A stretch of DNA of 64,000 nt from JAVKBW01 sp040222995. GTDB taxonomy: Bacteria > Pseudomonadota > Alphaproteobacteria > UBA8366 > Aestuariispiraceae. The notes under the pieces were generated by a model, which was given only the letters and a program-made list of their open reading frames with translations, was not told the origin of the DNA and did no database searches. How positions within the stretch are numbered: the first letter of the stretch is position 1; the number at the start of each line of letters is the position of its first letter. The position numbers were made by a program, and so were the translations under genes. Of this stretch, positions 33,809-42,842 are shown piece after piece. The stretch spans positions 372,001 through 436,000 of the forward strand of contig JAVKBW010000046.1 in the NCBI GenBank assembly GCA_040222995.1, in the 5' to 3' direction.

Positions 33809-35242
33809 ATGCGCCGATTTTTGATACCGCTGCTTGCCGTCCTCGCCGTCGGTCCGTCTGCCTATGCACAGGTTCCCGTCGTTTCGGACGAGGATAGAAC
33901 ATCGGTCGGTCTGGCGATCTACAATGACGGTTACGGTGTTGTGAATGACAACCGGGCGGCAAATCTGCCGATGGGCCGGCATGTGGTTCGGCTGACCGAT
34001 ATTGCACCGCAGTTGCAACCTGAAACCTTTCACCTGACCACCCCCGGCGGCACCAGCCTTGTTACGCTGAAACGGTCGCTGGAAACTTTGTCGCCGTCAG
34101 CGTTGTTGCGGGCTTATGTCGGCAAGGAAATCCGCTGGTTGAGCACCAATCCGGCAACCGGTGAAAAGAGGGTTGAAAGCGTAACGCTGATAAGCCTTAA
34201 CGGTGGCACCATCATCGAACGCCATGGACGGATTGAATTCAACCCGCCCGGCCGCCCGGCTTTTCCGGAAATTCCCGCGCACCTGTCGGGTCAGCCGGGA
34301 CTGGACGCGACGATTGCAAAGTCATCGGCCGGATCGACCGATCTGGGGCTTACCTACATTACCGGCGGACTGGTCTGGGGCGTCGACTATGTCGCCGTTC
34401 TCGACGACAGGAATAACAGTCTGGTGCTCGATGGTTTTGCATCCATCACGAATACAAGCGGCTTGGATTACGATTCGGCGACGATCTCGCTGATCGCCGG
34501 TTCCGTGCGACGACTGTCGAATACGCCGCGTGTTCGCGGGATGGCGAAATCGCTCAACGCGGTTGCGGCGATGGATTCAGAATCCGCCGGCGCACCGGTT
34601 CCCGCGGTATCCTCGGTGGGTGATTACCATCGCTACGATCTGCCCGAAGCGGCGGATCTGACGGATGGCGTCGCCAATCAGATGCGGCTGTTCAACGCGG
34701 CGACGTTGCCGGTCCGCAAGGTCTACCGGCTTGGCGGTTATCCGCAATTCATCGACAGGCCGGTTCAGGGCGACAAGGTGACCCTCAACCCGTCGGTCGA
34801 TCTTGTTTTCAAGAACGAGCCGGATGTCGGCCTCGGACTGCCGATGCCGGCAGGGGTTGTTCGCGTATACTCGGCGCCGCGCGACGCGAAAGACGCGACG
34901 ACGGTGTTTCTCGGCGAGAACAGGATCGGCCACACCCCGACAGGTGAGGAAATTCGCCTGTCTATCGGTGATGCCTTCGATATCGTGGCCGACAGGGTGC
35001 AGAAGGATTTCCGTCGAATCGGCAATCAGGGCGAGTTCGAATCGGCGCACGAGATTACCATTCGCAACGCCAAAAGCACCGGCGTGACGGTGGAAGTGTC
35101 CGAGCAGCTATACGGCCAATGGAAGATCACGTCGGAATCGCAGAACCATGTTCGCCGCGATTCCCAAACCGCGGTCTGGAACGTTTCCGTTCCGGCCGGC
35201 GGCGAAACGGTATTGAGCTATCGCGTAAACGTTCGGCCCTGA
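33809..35242 (+). CDS. Exported DUF4139 domain protein
   Basis: A 477-residue protein with a Sec signal peptide (MRRFLIPLLAVLAVGPSAYA) and an all-beta periplasmic chain. VGLAIYNDGYGVVNDNRAAN resembles the opening of DUF4139 proteins, and the C-terminal half contains QLYGQWKITSESQNHVRRDS followed by a closing sheet SVPAGGETVLSYRVNVRP. Function unknown; family members are annotated as surface or mucoidy-associated. It follows recR by 19 bp but is unrelated in role. Ribosome site CAGGAGAAACGAC precedes the ATG. Confidence 0.75.
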   Translation: MRRFLIPLLAVLAVGPSAYAQVPVVSDEDRTSVGLAIYNDGYGVVNDNRAANLPMGRHVVRLTDIAPQLQPETFHLTTPGGTSLVTLKRSLETLSPSALLRAYVGKEIRWLSTNPATGEKRVESVTLISLNGGTIIERHGRIEFNPPGRPAFPEIPAHLSGQPGLDATIAKSSAGSTDLGLTYITGGLVWGVDYVAVLDDRNNSLVLDGFASITNTSGLDYDSATISLIAGSVRRLSNTPRVRGMAKSLNAVAAMDSESAGAPVPAVSSVGDYHRYDLPEAADLTDGVANQMRLFNAATLPVRKVYRLGGYPQFIDRPVQGDKVTLNPSVDLVFKNEPDVGLGLPMPAGVVRVYSAPRDAKDATTVFLGENRIGHTPTGEEIRLSIGDAFDIVADRVQKDFRRIGNQGEFESAHEITIRNAKSTGVTVEVSEQLYGQWKITSESQNHVRRDSQTAVWNVSVPAGGETVLSYRVNVRP

Positions 35243-35269
35243 CGCCGACATCCGAAGGGACCTGCCGAA

Positions 35270-36631
35270 ATGGTGACGATTGTAGAACCGGCGCGGGAAA
35301 CCAGCGTCATCCGTGAAACGGACCTGCTTGTCGTCGGCTCCGGTCCAGGCGGCCTGGCGGCGGCATTGGCCGCCGCACGAGCCGGTGTCGACGTTACCAT
35401 GGTTGAACGGTTCGGCTGTTTCGGCGGCAATATCACGGTTGTCGGCGTCGAGGGCATGGCCTGGTACCGCCATGAAGAAACCATTGAAGCCAACGGCATC
35501 GGACGGGAATTCGAAGACCGGGCGAAGGACATGGGCGCGGCCGTGCCGGAATCGCAGTCGCTCAGTCACGAAATCGATGCCGAGGGTTTCAAGGTGGTGG
35601 CCGACCGGATGGTCGAGGAGGCGGGTATCGACGCCATGCTGCACCGCCAGTTCGTCGCCCCGGTGATGGATGGCGATGCCATTACCGGCGTTATCCTGGA
35701 ATCGAAAGCGGGACGGGAAGCCATCCTGGCGAAGATCGTGATCGATGCGACCGGCGATGCCGATGTCGCCCATCGCGCCGGCGCGCCGACCTACATGACG
35801 CCGAAAGAGGAAATGCTGGGCGCGTCGGTGATGTTCCATCTGGCCGGAGTCGACAAGAAAGCCTTCATGGAAGGCGTTCGCAGCGACCCGCAGACCTACA
35901 GCGACTGGGCCGGACGCGACTGGAGCATCGAAACGTCGGGCAAGGAAGACAAAATGTTTTCGCCCTTTCTGAAAAAACCCTTCGAGAAAGCGATCGACGC
36001 CGGCCTTATTCCCGCCGATCTGAAAACCATCGGCGGAACCTGGGGTGCGATGCACGATTCCGGCGAACTGACCTATATGAACCTCGTCCATCTGGCCAAT
36101 TGCGACGGTACCGATCCCGATGATCTGACGAAATTCGAGATAGAGGGACGGCGGCAGGCCATGCATGCGATTGAGGCGCTTCGCCGGTATACGCCGGGCT
36201 GCGAGAAAGCGCGCCTGCGCAATTTCGGCATGACGCTCGGTATTCGCGATACCCGCAAGGTCTATTCCGCCTATGACATGCGGGATGACGACGTGCGCGA
36301 GCAGGGCCGGTTCGAGGATACGGTGGGCATCTACCCGGAATTCATCGACGGTTACGGCATATTGATCCTGCCGACGACGGGCCGGTATTTTCAGATACCC
36401 TACCGCAACCTGATTCCGAAAAAGGTGAAGAACCTGATGGTGGTCGGTCGTGCGACGGGTGGCAGCAAGGTCGCCCATGCCTCGATGCGCAACATGTCCT
36501 GCTGTGCGGTGGTCGGGCAGGCGGCCGGAATCGGTGCGGCGGTTTCGCTGAAATCGAATCGCGCGGTGGATGAAGTGGATATCGGCGCGGTACAGAAGGA
36601 ACTCACCCGGCAGGGCGTGCGGTATCAATAG
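35270..36631 (+). CDS. FAD-dependent oxidoreductase (FAD_oxidored family)
   Basis: A 453-residue flavoprotein with the dinucleotide motif VVGSGPGGLAAALAAARAGV at the N-terminus, the FGCFGGNITVVGVEG loop typical of this family after it, and the C-terminal FAD contact ATGGSKVAHASMRNMSCCAV. IVIDATGDADVAHRAGAP is the conserved mid-protein motif. Substrate unknown; relatives include tRNA-processing and fumarate-reductase-like members. It starts 27 bp after the DUF4139 gene. Confidence 0.8.
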   Translation: MVTIVEPARETSVIRETDLLVVGSGPGGLAAALAAARAGVDVTMVERFGCFGGNITVVGVEGMAWYRHEETIEANGIGREFEDRAKDMGAAVPESQSLSHEIDAEGFKVVADRMVEEAGIDAMLHRQFVAPVMDGDAITGVILESKAGREAILAKIVIDATGDADVAHRAGAPTYMTPKEEMLGASVMFHLAGVDKKAFMEGVRSDPQTYSDWAGRDWSIETSGKEDKMFSPFLKKPFEKAIDAGLIPADLKTIGGTWGAMHDSGELTYMNLVHLANCDGTDPDDLTKFEIEGRRQAMHAIEALRRYTPGCEKARLRNFGMTLGIRDTRKVYSAYDMRDDDVREQGRFEDTVGIYPEFIDGYGILILPTTGRYFQIPYRNLIPKKVKNLMVVGRATGGSKVAHASMRNMSCCAVVGQAAGIGAAVSLKSNRAVDEVDIGAVQKELTRQGVRYQ

Positions 36632-36646
36632 GCGGGCAATGTCAGC

Positions 36647-37384
36647 CTAGGTAGAGGACAGCCCTGCGAAGAAAGCGGAAACTTCCGGCGGCAGGTCTCG
36701 CGTCACCGGTTTGATGTCTTTGCGCAGTGTCTTAACAATACTTTTCAACCCTTCGATTCGGGAGGATTTTTTACTGTTGGCATCAATCCGGTGCCAGGGC
36801 GCGCCATCATAGTCCGTTTCCCGGATCATGTCGTCGAATGCGACCTGATAATCATCCCATTTCTCGCGGTTCCGGATGTCCTCTGCGGTCAGTTTCCAAC
36901 GTTTTTGCGGATTTTCAAACCGTTCGCGGAACCTTTCGATCTGGGTTTCCTTGGTGATCTGCAGGCACAGCTTCACGATACGAAACTTTTCCGCCAGTAA
37001 CTGCTGTTCGAATTCCCGGATTTCGCGATAGGCGCGCATCCATTCTTCTTCGCTGGCGTAGCCTTCGACCCGCTCAACCAGAACCCGCCCGTACCAGGAC
37101 CGGTCGAATATCGCGATCTGCCCGGTTTCCGGCATTTTCTCCCAGAACCGTTGCAGCCAGTGTTGCCGGCTTTCGCGGGCAGACGGGGCAGAGATCGGCC
37201 AGACTTTCATCGTCCGCGGATCCACCGTCCAGGCTATCCGGCGGATCAGCCCGCCCTTGCCGGCGGCATCCGCGCCTTCAAGAACGATGATGCCGCGATG
37301 ACCGCCAAGAATGTAGTCGCGCTGCAAATCCGCCAGAGAATTCTGGGCGGCTTTCAGTTCCCTGTCGTACTTTTCCCGGTCCAA
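36647..37384 (-). CDS. Polyphosphate kinase 2 (PPK2) family protein
   Basis: A 245-residue single-domain PPK2. Walker A is LEGADAAGKGGLIRRI, Walker B-like IAIFDRSWYGRVLVERVE, and the lid contains RFRERFENPQKRWKL. Such enzymes phosphorylate nucleoside mono- or diphosphates from polyphosphate, or the reverse. No ATG is available near the N-terminus; a TTG at 37384 is used. It converges on the FAD oxidoreductase gene and lies downstream of gshA on the same strand. Confidence 0.88.
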   Translation of the reverse strand: MDREKYDRELKAAQNSLADLQRDYILGGHRGIIVLEGADAAGKGGLIRRIAWTVDPRTMKVWPISAPSARESRQHWLQRFWEKMPETGQIAIFDRSWYGRVLVERVEGYASEEEWMRAYREIREFEQQLLAEKFRIVKLCLQITKETQIERFRERFENPQKRWKLTAEDIRNREKWDDYQVAFDDMIRETDYDGAPWHRIDANSKKSSRIEGLKSIVKTLRKDIKPVTRDLPPEVSAFFAGLSST

Positions 37385-37409
37385 GTCGCCGCCCGTATGT
37401 AATGTTCGC

Positions 37410-38780
37410 CTAGTACTTGCAGGCCTCGTAAATCGGGGTGATCGAACGACCCCAGTCGTCTTCGTAATCTTTCAACAAATCTTCAGCGAAAGTTTTACCG
37501 CTGGCGACAATAGAGTCCAGCGCATCGAGATAGTGGGCTTCGTCGCGCCCCGTCTTGTGACCGGGATACCGGCGCTGGGTAAGACCCTGCCGGGCGATTG
37601 CGAGAACCTGTTCGGCAATGTCGCGGACAGTGCCGTCGCGATGCGGTGCGTTCAGCGCCAGCTTCGGTACATTGTCCCGCAGCGATGCGATTTCCTCGAT
37701 CGACCAGTCCGATACCAGGGCTTCCGCCGCATCGAGTGCGTCGTCGTTGTAAAGAAGGCCGACCCAAAGAGCGGGCAGAGCGCAAAGATTGCCCCACGGG
37801 CCGCCATCCGCGCCGCGCATTTCGATGAATGTCTTGAGCCGGACTTCCGGAAAGGCCGTTGTCATGTGGTCTTCCCAGTCGGCTACCGTCGGCACCTGGC
37901 CTTCGAACCCTTCCAGCTTTCCGTTCATGAAATCCCGGAAACTCTTGCCGGAAACGTCGATGTAATCCTCGCCGCGATGCACGAAATACATTGGCACGTC
38001 CAGAATGTAGTCGACCCATCGTTCGAAACCGAATCCGTCCTCGAAAACGAAGGGCAGCATACCCGACCGGTCCGGGTCGGTGTCGGTCCAGCAATGGCTG
38101 CGGTAACTCAGAAACCCGTTCGGCTCGCCTTCGGTAAAGGGAGAATTGGCGAACAGGGCTGTTGCAATCGGCTGCAGCGCCAGTGACACGCGCATCTTGC
38201 GGATCATGTCCAGCTCGGACTGGAAATCCAGGTTCACCTGAACGGTACAGGTGCGGATCATCATGTCCAGGCCCATCGACCCCCGCTTCGGCATGTAGTT
38301 TTTCATGATCTTGTAGCGGCCCTTGGGCATCCACGAAATGTCTTCGCGCCGCCATTGCGGGTCGAATCCGAGGCCGATCGTGTCCGCGCCGATCATCGCG
38401 CAGACCCGTTTCACATCGGCCAGATGGGTGTGCACTTCGGCGCAGGTTTCGTGAATTGTCGTGAGCGGCGCGCCGGACAGTTCGAGCTGGCCGCCGGGTT
38501 CAAGTGTTATCGAGCCGCCGTTCTTGCCTTTCAGCGCGATGATGTTGCCGTTTTCGTAAACAGGCTCCCAGTCGAGGCTGATCAGTCCTTCAAGAAGCTG
38601 TTTGATACCGGGTTCGCCATCATAGGCGAGGCGGCGAAAATTCTGCCGGTTATAGACAAATTTCTCGTGCTCGGTGCCGATGCGCCACTTTTCTGGCGGC
38701 TTGCACCCGGCCGCGATGTAGTCGACCAGTTGCGCCTTGTTTTCGACAGACTGGCCCACCTTGTCCGACGGTCCGCTCAT
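37410..38780 (-). CDS. gshA: Glutamate-cysteine ligase (alphaproteobacterial/plant type)
   Basis: A 456-residue enzyme of the GCS2 plant/alphaproteobacterial group, making gamma-glutamylcysteine for glutathione. WRIGTEHEKFVYNRQNF opens the active site, GGSITLEPGGQLELSGAPL is the glutamate/Mg loop and GSMGLDMMIRTCTVQVNLDF the second conserved block. The C-terminal FAEDLLKDYEDDWGRSITPI is typical. ATG 38780 has GGGGGA upstream; a TTG 15 bp earlier is not preceded by a site. The rsmE gene lies 24 bp upstream on the same strand. Confidence 0.92.
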   Translation of the reverse strand: MSGPSDKVGQSVENKAQLVDYIAAGCKPPEKWRIGTEHEKFVYNRQNFRRLAYDGEPGIKQLLEGLISLDWEPVYENGNIIALKGKNGGSITLEPGGQLELSGAPLTTIHETCAEVHTHLADVKRVCAMIGADTIGLGFDPQWRREDISWMPKGRYKIMKNYMPKRGSMGLDMMIRTCTVQVNLDFQSELDMIRKMRVSLALQPIATALFANSPFTEGEPNGFLSYRSHCWTDTDPDRSGMLPFVFEDGFGFERWVDYILDVPMYFVHRGEDYIDVSGKSFRDFMNGKLEGFEGQVPTVADWEDHMTTAFPEVRLKTFIEMRGADGGPWGNLCALPALWVGLLYNDDALDAAEALVSDWSIEEIASLRDNVPKLALNAPHRDGTVRDIAEQVLAIARQGLTQRRYPGHKTGRDEAHYLDALDSIVASGKTFAEDLLKDYEDDWGRSITPIYEACKY

Positions 38781-38804
38781 TCCTGTTTCCCCCAACTCAT
38801 TTCT

Positions 38805-39584
38805 TCACCGGAAAGGCGGTCTTTGACCCATATCCCCGACGATTGCCTGCCATAATGTCAGGGCCGCAATCGCCGCCGTTTCGGCACGCAGAATACGAGG
38901 CCCCAACCCAACCAGCGTAACAAAGGGACGTTCGCGCAGGATTACAAGTTCCTGTGGGGAAAAACCGCCTTCCGGTCCGGTCATCAATCCACCCGAAACC
39001 CTGCCAGAACGCGCTGGATTTAGGGCCGAAAGGGCCTTGGCTATCGGTTTGGCTTCACCTGCTTCGGCGCAGACCAGCAACGGATTCTCTTCCGGCCAAC
39101 CTGCCAGAATGGCATCCAGTTTCTCTAATGGATGAACGCGCGGCACATCCAGCCGTTCGCATTGCTTGGCGGCTTCTATCGCATTGGTCCGCAGACGGTC
39201 GGTGTTGAGACGGTCTGTCTGGGTCCGTTCCGTCGTCACCGGGTGCAGGCCGGTAACCCCCAGTTCGACGGCTTTCTGGATCAGAAAATCTAGCGGCGCT
39301 TTCTTGACCGGTGCGAAAATCAGGGAAAGATCGCCGGGTTCTGTCTGTTCCCGCCGCTGTTCGAGTAAAGTGGCTTCTCCGTGTTTCTTGCCCAATGCGG
39401 AAATTTCGGCCAGCCATTCGCCATCCACACCATTGAACAAGGCCAGTTTCGCGCCGGGGCCGGACCGCAGGACAGAGCGCAGGAAATGGGCGTGATCCGG
39501 CGACAGCGAAACTGTTGCGCCGCTGCTCAGCGCGGTTTCGATAAAAAGCCTTGTAACAATTCGTTCCGCCATCGGTTCAGCCAT
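38805..39584 (-). CDS. rsmE: 16S rRNA (uracil1498-N3)-methyltransferase
   Basis: A 259-residue SPOUT methyltransferase. The N-terminal PUA-like part (ATVSLSPDHAHFLRSVLRSG) and C-terminal knot are visible, with AdoMet-binding MTGPEGGFSPQELVI and GLGPRILRAETAAIAAL. KAPLDFLIQKAVELGVTGL is the family signature. Start ATG 39584 (MAEPMAERIV); the ATG at 39572 is equally possible and neither has a strong ribosome site. Divergent from ubiA. Confidence 0.93.
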   Translation of the reverse strand: MAEPMAERIVTRLFIETALSSGATVSLSPDHAHFLRSVLRSGPGAKLALFNGVDGEWLAEISALGKKHGEATLLEQRREQTEPGDLSLIFAPVKKAPLDFLIQKAVELGVTGLHPVTTERTQTDRLNTDRLRTNAIEAAKQCERLDVPRVHPLEKLDAILAGWPEENPLLVCAEAGEAKPIAKALSALNPARSGRVSGGLMTGPEGGFSPQELVILRERPFVTLVGLGPRILRAETAAIAALTLWQAIVGDMGQRPPFR

Positions 39585-39629
39585 GTTAGGAGAGCGTCTG
39601 AAAAACCACCTTAACCGTATTCGGGGCAG

Positions 39630-40619
39630 ATGACGCAAACCAAACCTCATGAATCGACCGCTGACCGGGCGAAAGACGCCAGCGATATCCGGCCGATGAG
39701 CTGGATGCAGGAACTGCTGCCGAAGCCGCTGAAACCGTATGGCCTGCTGGCCCGGCTCGACCGGCCGATCGGGACTTGGCTTCTGTTGCTGCCGTGCTGG
39801 TGGGGGCTGACCCTGGCCTGGGCCGATTTCTTTGCAGACGGATCCGGTCCGCATCCGGCCCTGCCGTTTCCACCTTTACTCTTCCTGCTGCTGTTCGCCG
39901 CCGGGGCGCTGGTCATGCGCGGGGCGGGATGCACCTGGAATGACATCACCGACCGCGACTTCGACGGCAGGGTGGCGCGCACGGCCCTCAGGCCGATCCC
40001 GGCCGGCGATGTATCCCTGCGGCAGGCTTACATCTTCCTGATCCTGCAGTTGCTCACCGGGCTTTTGGTTCTGGTTCAGTTCAACCCAACGACAATTGTC
40101 ATTGGCGCGTCGGCCTTGGCGCTGGTGGCGGCCTATCCGTTCATGAAGCGCATCACCTACTGGCCGCAGGCATGGTTGGGGTTGACCTTCAACTGGGGCG
40201 TGCTGGTCGGCTGGGCGTCGCTGCATGCGAGCCTTCATCCGCAGGCACTGGTTCTTTATGTCGCCGGTATCTTCTGGACCCTCGGCTATGACACGATCTA
40301 CGCCCATCAGGACAAGGAAGATGACGCCCTGATCGGCGTGAAGTCGACTGCTCTGCGTTTCGGGGACGCGTCCCGGCTGTGGATTGGCGGGTTTTACACC
40401 ATGACGCTAGTCCTGATTGGCATTTCCGGTTTCATGGCCAATCTCGGAATCGGGTTCTGGGTCGGGTTCGCGGCCGCCGCCGGTCATCTGATCTGGCAGG
40501 TAAAGACTGTGGACTTCGACAAGGCTGAAAACTGCATGCGCCGATTCAAATCGAACCGCGATTTCGGTTTCATCGTGGTTGCCGCATTGATCGCGGGGGC
40601 GGCTACTTATGCTGGATGA
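39630..40619 (+). CDS. ubiA: 4-hydroxybenzoate polyprenyltransferase
   Basis: A 329-residue integral membrane prenyltransferase for ubiquinone synthesis. RLDRPIGTWLLLLPCWWGL opens the membrane domain; the first aspartate motif is NDITDRDFDGRVART and the second DTIYAHQDKEDDALIGV; eight or nine spans follow the family pattern. It precedes an 11-bp-overlapping methyltransferase gene. UbiD for the next ring-decarboxylation step is encoded at 47497-49014. Confidence 0.93.
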   Translation: MTQTKPHESTADRAKDASDIRPMSWMQELLPKPLKPYGLLARLDRPIGTWLLLLPCWWGLTLAWADFFADGSGPHPALPFPPLLFLLLFAAGALVMRGAGCTWNDITDRDFDGRVARTALRPIPAGDVSLRQAYIFLILQLLTGLLVLVQFNPTTIVIGASALALVAAYPFMKRITYWPQAWLGLTFNWGVLVGWASLHASLHPQALVLYVAGIFWTLGYDTIYAHQDKEDDALIGVKSTALRFGDASRLWIGGFYTMTLVLIGISGFMANLGIGFWVGFAAAAGHLIWQVKTVDFDKAENCMRRFKSNRDFGFIVVAALIAGAATYAG

Positions 40620-41295
40620 CGATGACGTATTCGGTGATGGCCTCGACGGGTTCGGCGCGGAAGGGTCGATTGTCGCGGACAACACGGCGGTGATCGCACC
40701 GCAGCTTGTGCCGGAAATTAAACTGCATCTGGCCGACGCAGACCTGCCGCTCTACCGAGCCGGCGAGGACGAACTCGCGGCCCTGGGCATCGGCACGCCG
40801 TACTGGGCGTTTGCCTGGGCCGGCGGGCAGGCGCTTGCGCGCTATCTGCTGGATAACCCGTCAAGCGTCGCCGGCCGCAAGGTGCTGGATTTCGGCGCCG
40901 GATCCGGCATCGTTGCGATCGCGGCCGTGATGGCCGGGGCATTCGATGTCACGGCGGCGGATATCGACCCTGTCGCGGCGGAAGCCATGGCGCTGAACCG
41001 CACGGTCAACGATGTCTGGTTTGAAATCGAAACCGACGATGTTGTCGGTACGTCCGGCGACTGGGAAGTCCTGCTGGTCGGCGATGTCTTCTACGACCGC
41101 GAAATGGCGGACCGGCAATTACCCTGGCTGCGCGACCAGCTTGCGCTGGGCCGACGCGTTCTGGTCGGCGATCCGGGCCGGCTTCAAGTCCGGACTCTGG
41201 GGCTTGAACCGCTGGCGGAATATCATGCGCCGACCACCGGCATCATGGAAGACAGCGATCTGCGCAACGCCCGGGTCTGGCGGTTTACGGGATAA
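40609..41295 (+). CDS. Class I methyltransferase (ETFB lysine/nicotinamide N-methyltransferase-like)
   Basis: A 228-residue AdoMet enzyme. Motif I is VLDFGAGSGIVAIAAVMAGA, the acidic strand VTAADIDPVAAEAMALN and motif post-II WEVLLVGDVFYDREM, a D-x-F-Y pattern shared with METTL20/ETF-beta lysine methyltransferases. PEIKLHLADADLPL and GTPYWAFAWAGGQALARYL are also typical of that group. Target unproven; protein lysine methylation of electron-transfer flavoprotein is the best guess. Starts inside the last codons of ubiA. Confidence 0.75.
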   Translation: MLDDDDVFGDGLDGFGAEGSIVADNTAVIAPQLVPEIKLHLADADLPLYRAGEDELAALGIGTPYWAFAWAGGQALARYLLDNPSSVAGRKVLDFGAGSGIVAIAAVMAGAFDVTAADIDPVAAEAMALNRTVNDVWFEIETDDVVGTSGDWEVLLVGDVFYDREMADRQLPWLRDQLALGRRVLVGDPGRLQVRTLGLEPLAEYHAPTTGIMEDSDLRNARVWRFTG

Positions 41296-41304
41296 TCCGG
41301 GCGG

Positions 41305-42789
41305 TCACGTGCCGCAGAAGGTCTGCTGGACGATCTGGTCGGGGCGTGGCGGCAGGGTGAACGCGTCCTTGCCGGGTTGTTCCTCGTATGGCTTTTCCAG
41401 CACATCGACAAGATCGTGGAAGACCGAGAAATCGCCATTGTCTTCCGCTGCGCGGATGGCCTCTTCGACCAGATGATTGCGCGGAATAAACTTCGGGTTG
41501 GCGGCGCGCAACCGACTGGCGATGTCTTCCGGCGTCGCGTTTTCCTGTTTAAGCCGGGCTCGCCATTTTTCAGCCCAGGCGTCGAAGGTTTCCGGTTCGC
41601 GAAACACATCGCGCGGCTGATCCCCGCCGGTTTCTTCGGGATTAATGGCATTGGCGAGCCGGCGGAAGGTATTGGTGAAATCTGCCGTGCTGTCCACCAT
41701 CCGTTTCAACAGGTCCTGGGCCAGGTCGATATCTCCCGGCTGTTCGGTGCCGAGCCCCAGTTTTTTCTGATACCCGGTAGCGAGTGCGGCGTCGAATCGC
41801 GGCGGGAAGGTATCGATCATCTCCTGCGCGTCCTTCAGGCCCTTTTCCTCGTCTTCATCCAGAAACGGCAGCAGGCATTGCGCGAACCGCGCCAGATTCC
41901 ACTGTACGACTGTCGGCTGGTTGGCGTACGCGTACCGCCCCATCTGGTCGATGGATGAAAAGACTGTATGCGGATGGTAGATATCCATGAAGGCGCAGGG
42001 GCCGTAGTCGATGGTCTCGCCGGAAATCGCCGTGTTGTCCGTGTTCATCACGCCGTGAATGAAGCCGACCTGCATCCATTGCGCGATCAGCTTCGCCTGC
42101 TTTTCCATCACCGTGTCCAGCAGCGCGATATAGGGGCGGTCCGCTTTCGCGGCGTCGGGATAGTGTCGCGCGATCACATGGTCGGCCAGCAGTTTCACCG
42201 AGTCCATGTCGCCCTTTCCGACGAAATACTGGAAGGTGCCGACCCGGATATGACTTTCCGCAACCCGCGTCAGCACGGCGCCGGGCAGCGCGCCTTCTCG
42301 GAAGACATTTTCGCCGGTGGTAACGGCGGCCAGCGACCGGGTGGTCGGGATGCCAAGCGCAAACATCGCCTCGCTGACAATATATTCACGCAAGACAGGG
42401 CCAAGCGCGGCGCGACCGTCGCCCATGCGGGAAAACGGCGTCGGGCCGGAGCCTTTAAGCTGGATATCGCGCCGGACGCCGTCCGTCCCGACGACCTCAC
42501 CCAGCAGAATCGCGCGGCCGTCACCCAGTTGCGGCGACCAGCCGCCAAACTGATGTCCCGCATAGGCCATGGCCAGCGGCTCTGAGCCGGCGGCGACGCG
42601 GTTTCCCGCCAGCACATCGACGCCTTCCGGCGCGGCGAGCGCGGCAGGGTCAAGGCCAAGCAATTCGGCAAGGCCTTTGTTGACGCGGATAAGGCCGGGT
42701 TGCTCGACCGGGGTCGGCGGCATCTTCACATAAAACTGCTCCGGCAGTTTCGCATAGGAATTGTCGAAGGGAAAAACCGCTGTATCCAT
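41305..42789 (-). CDS. selO: Protein adenylyltransferase SelO (YdiU)
   Basis: A 494-residue pseudokinase-fold enzyme that AMPylates proteins. Family segments: YAGHQFGGWSPQLGDGRAIL, QLKGSGPTPFSRMGDGRAAL, EYIVSEAMFALGIPTTRSLA, FIHGVMNTDNTAISGETIDY and DYGPCAFMDIYHP. Many bacterial homologues are full length at ~480-500 residues, as here. The sequence does not show the C-terminal selenocysteine of some eukaryotic relatives; it ends VQQTFCGT. Converges on the methyltransferase gene with 9 bp between stops. Confidence 0.92.
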   Translation of the reverse strand: MDTAVFPFDNSYAKLPEQFYVKMPPTPVEQPGLIRVNKGLAELLGLDPAALAAPEGVDVLAGNRVAAGSEPLAMAYAGHQFGGWSPQLGDGRAILLGEVVGTDGVRRDIQLKGSGPTPFSRMGDGRAALGPVLREYIVSEAMFALGIPTTRSLAAVTTGENVFREGALPGAVLTRVAESHIRVGTFQYFVGKGDMDSVKLLADHVIARHYPDAAKADRPYIALLDTVMEKQAKLIAQWMQVGFIHGVMNTDNTAISGETIDYGPCAFMDIYHPHTVFSSIDQMGRYAYANQPTVVQWNLARFAQCLLPFLDEDEEKGLKDAQEMIDTFPPRFDAALATGYQKKLGLGTEQPGDIDLAQDLLKRMVDSTADFTNTFRRLANAINPEETGGDQPRDVFREPETFDAWAEKWRARLKQENATPEDIASRLRAANPKFIPRNHLVEEAIRAAEDNGDFSVFHDLVDVLEKPYEEQPGKDAFTLPPRPDQIVQQTFCGT

Positions 42790-42842
42790 TACGTTGATGT
42801 CCTATCTGGCATCATTTCAATATAGGCCGCAATTCGTGAAAT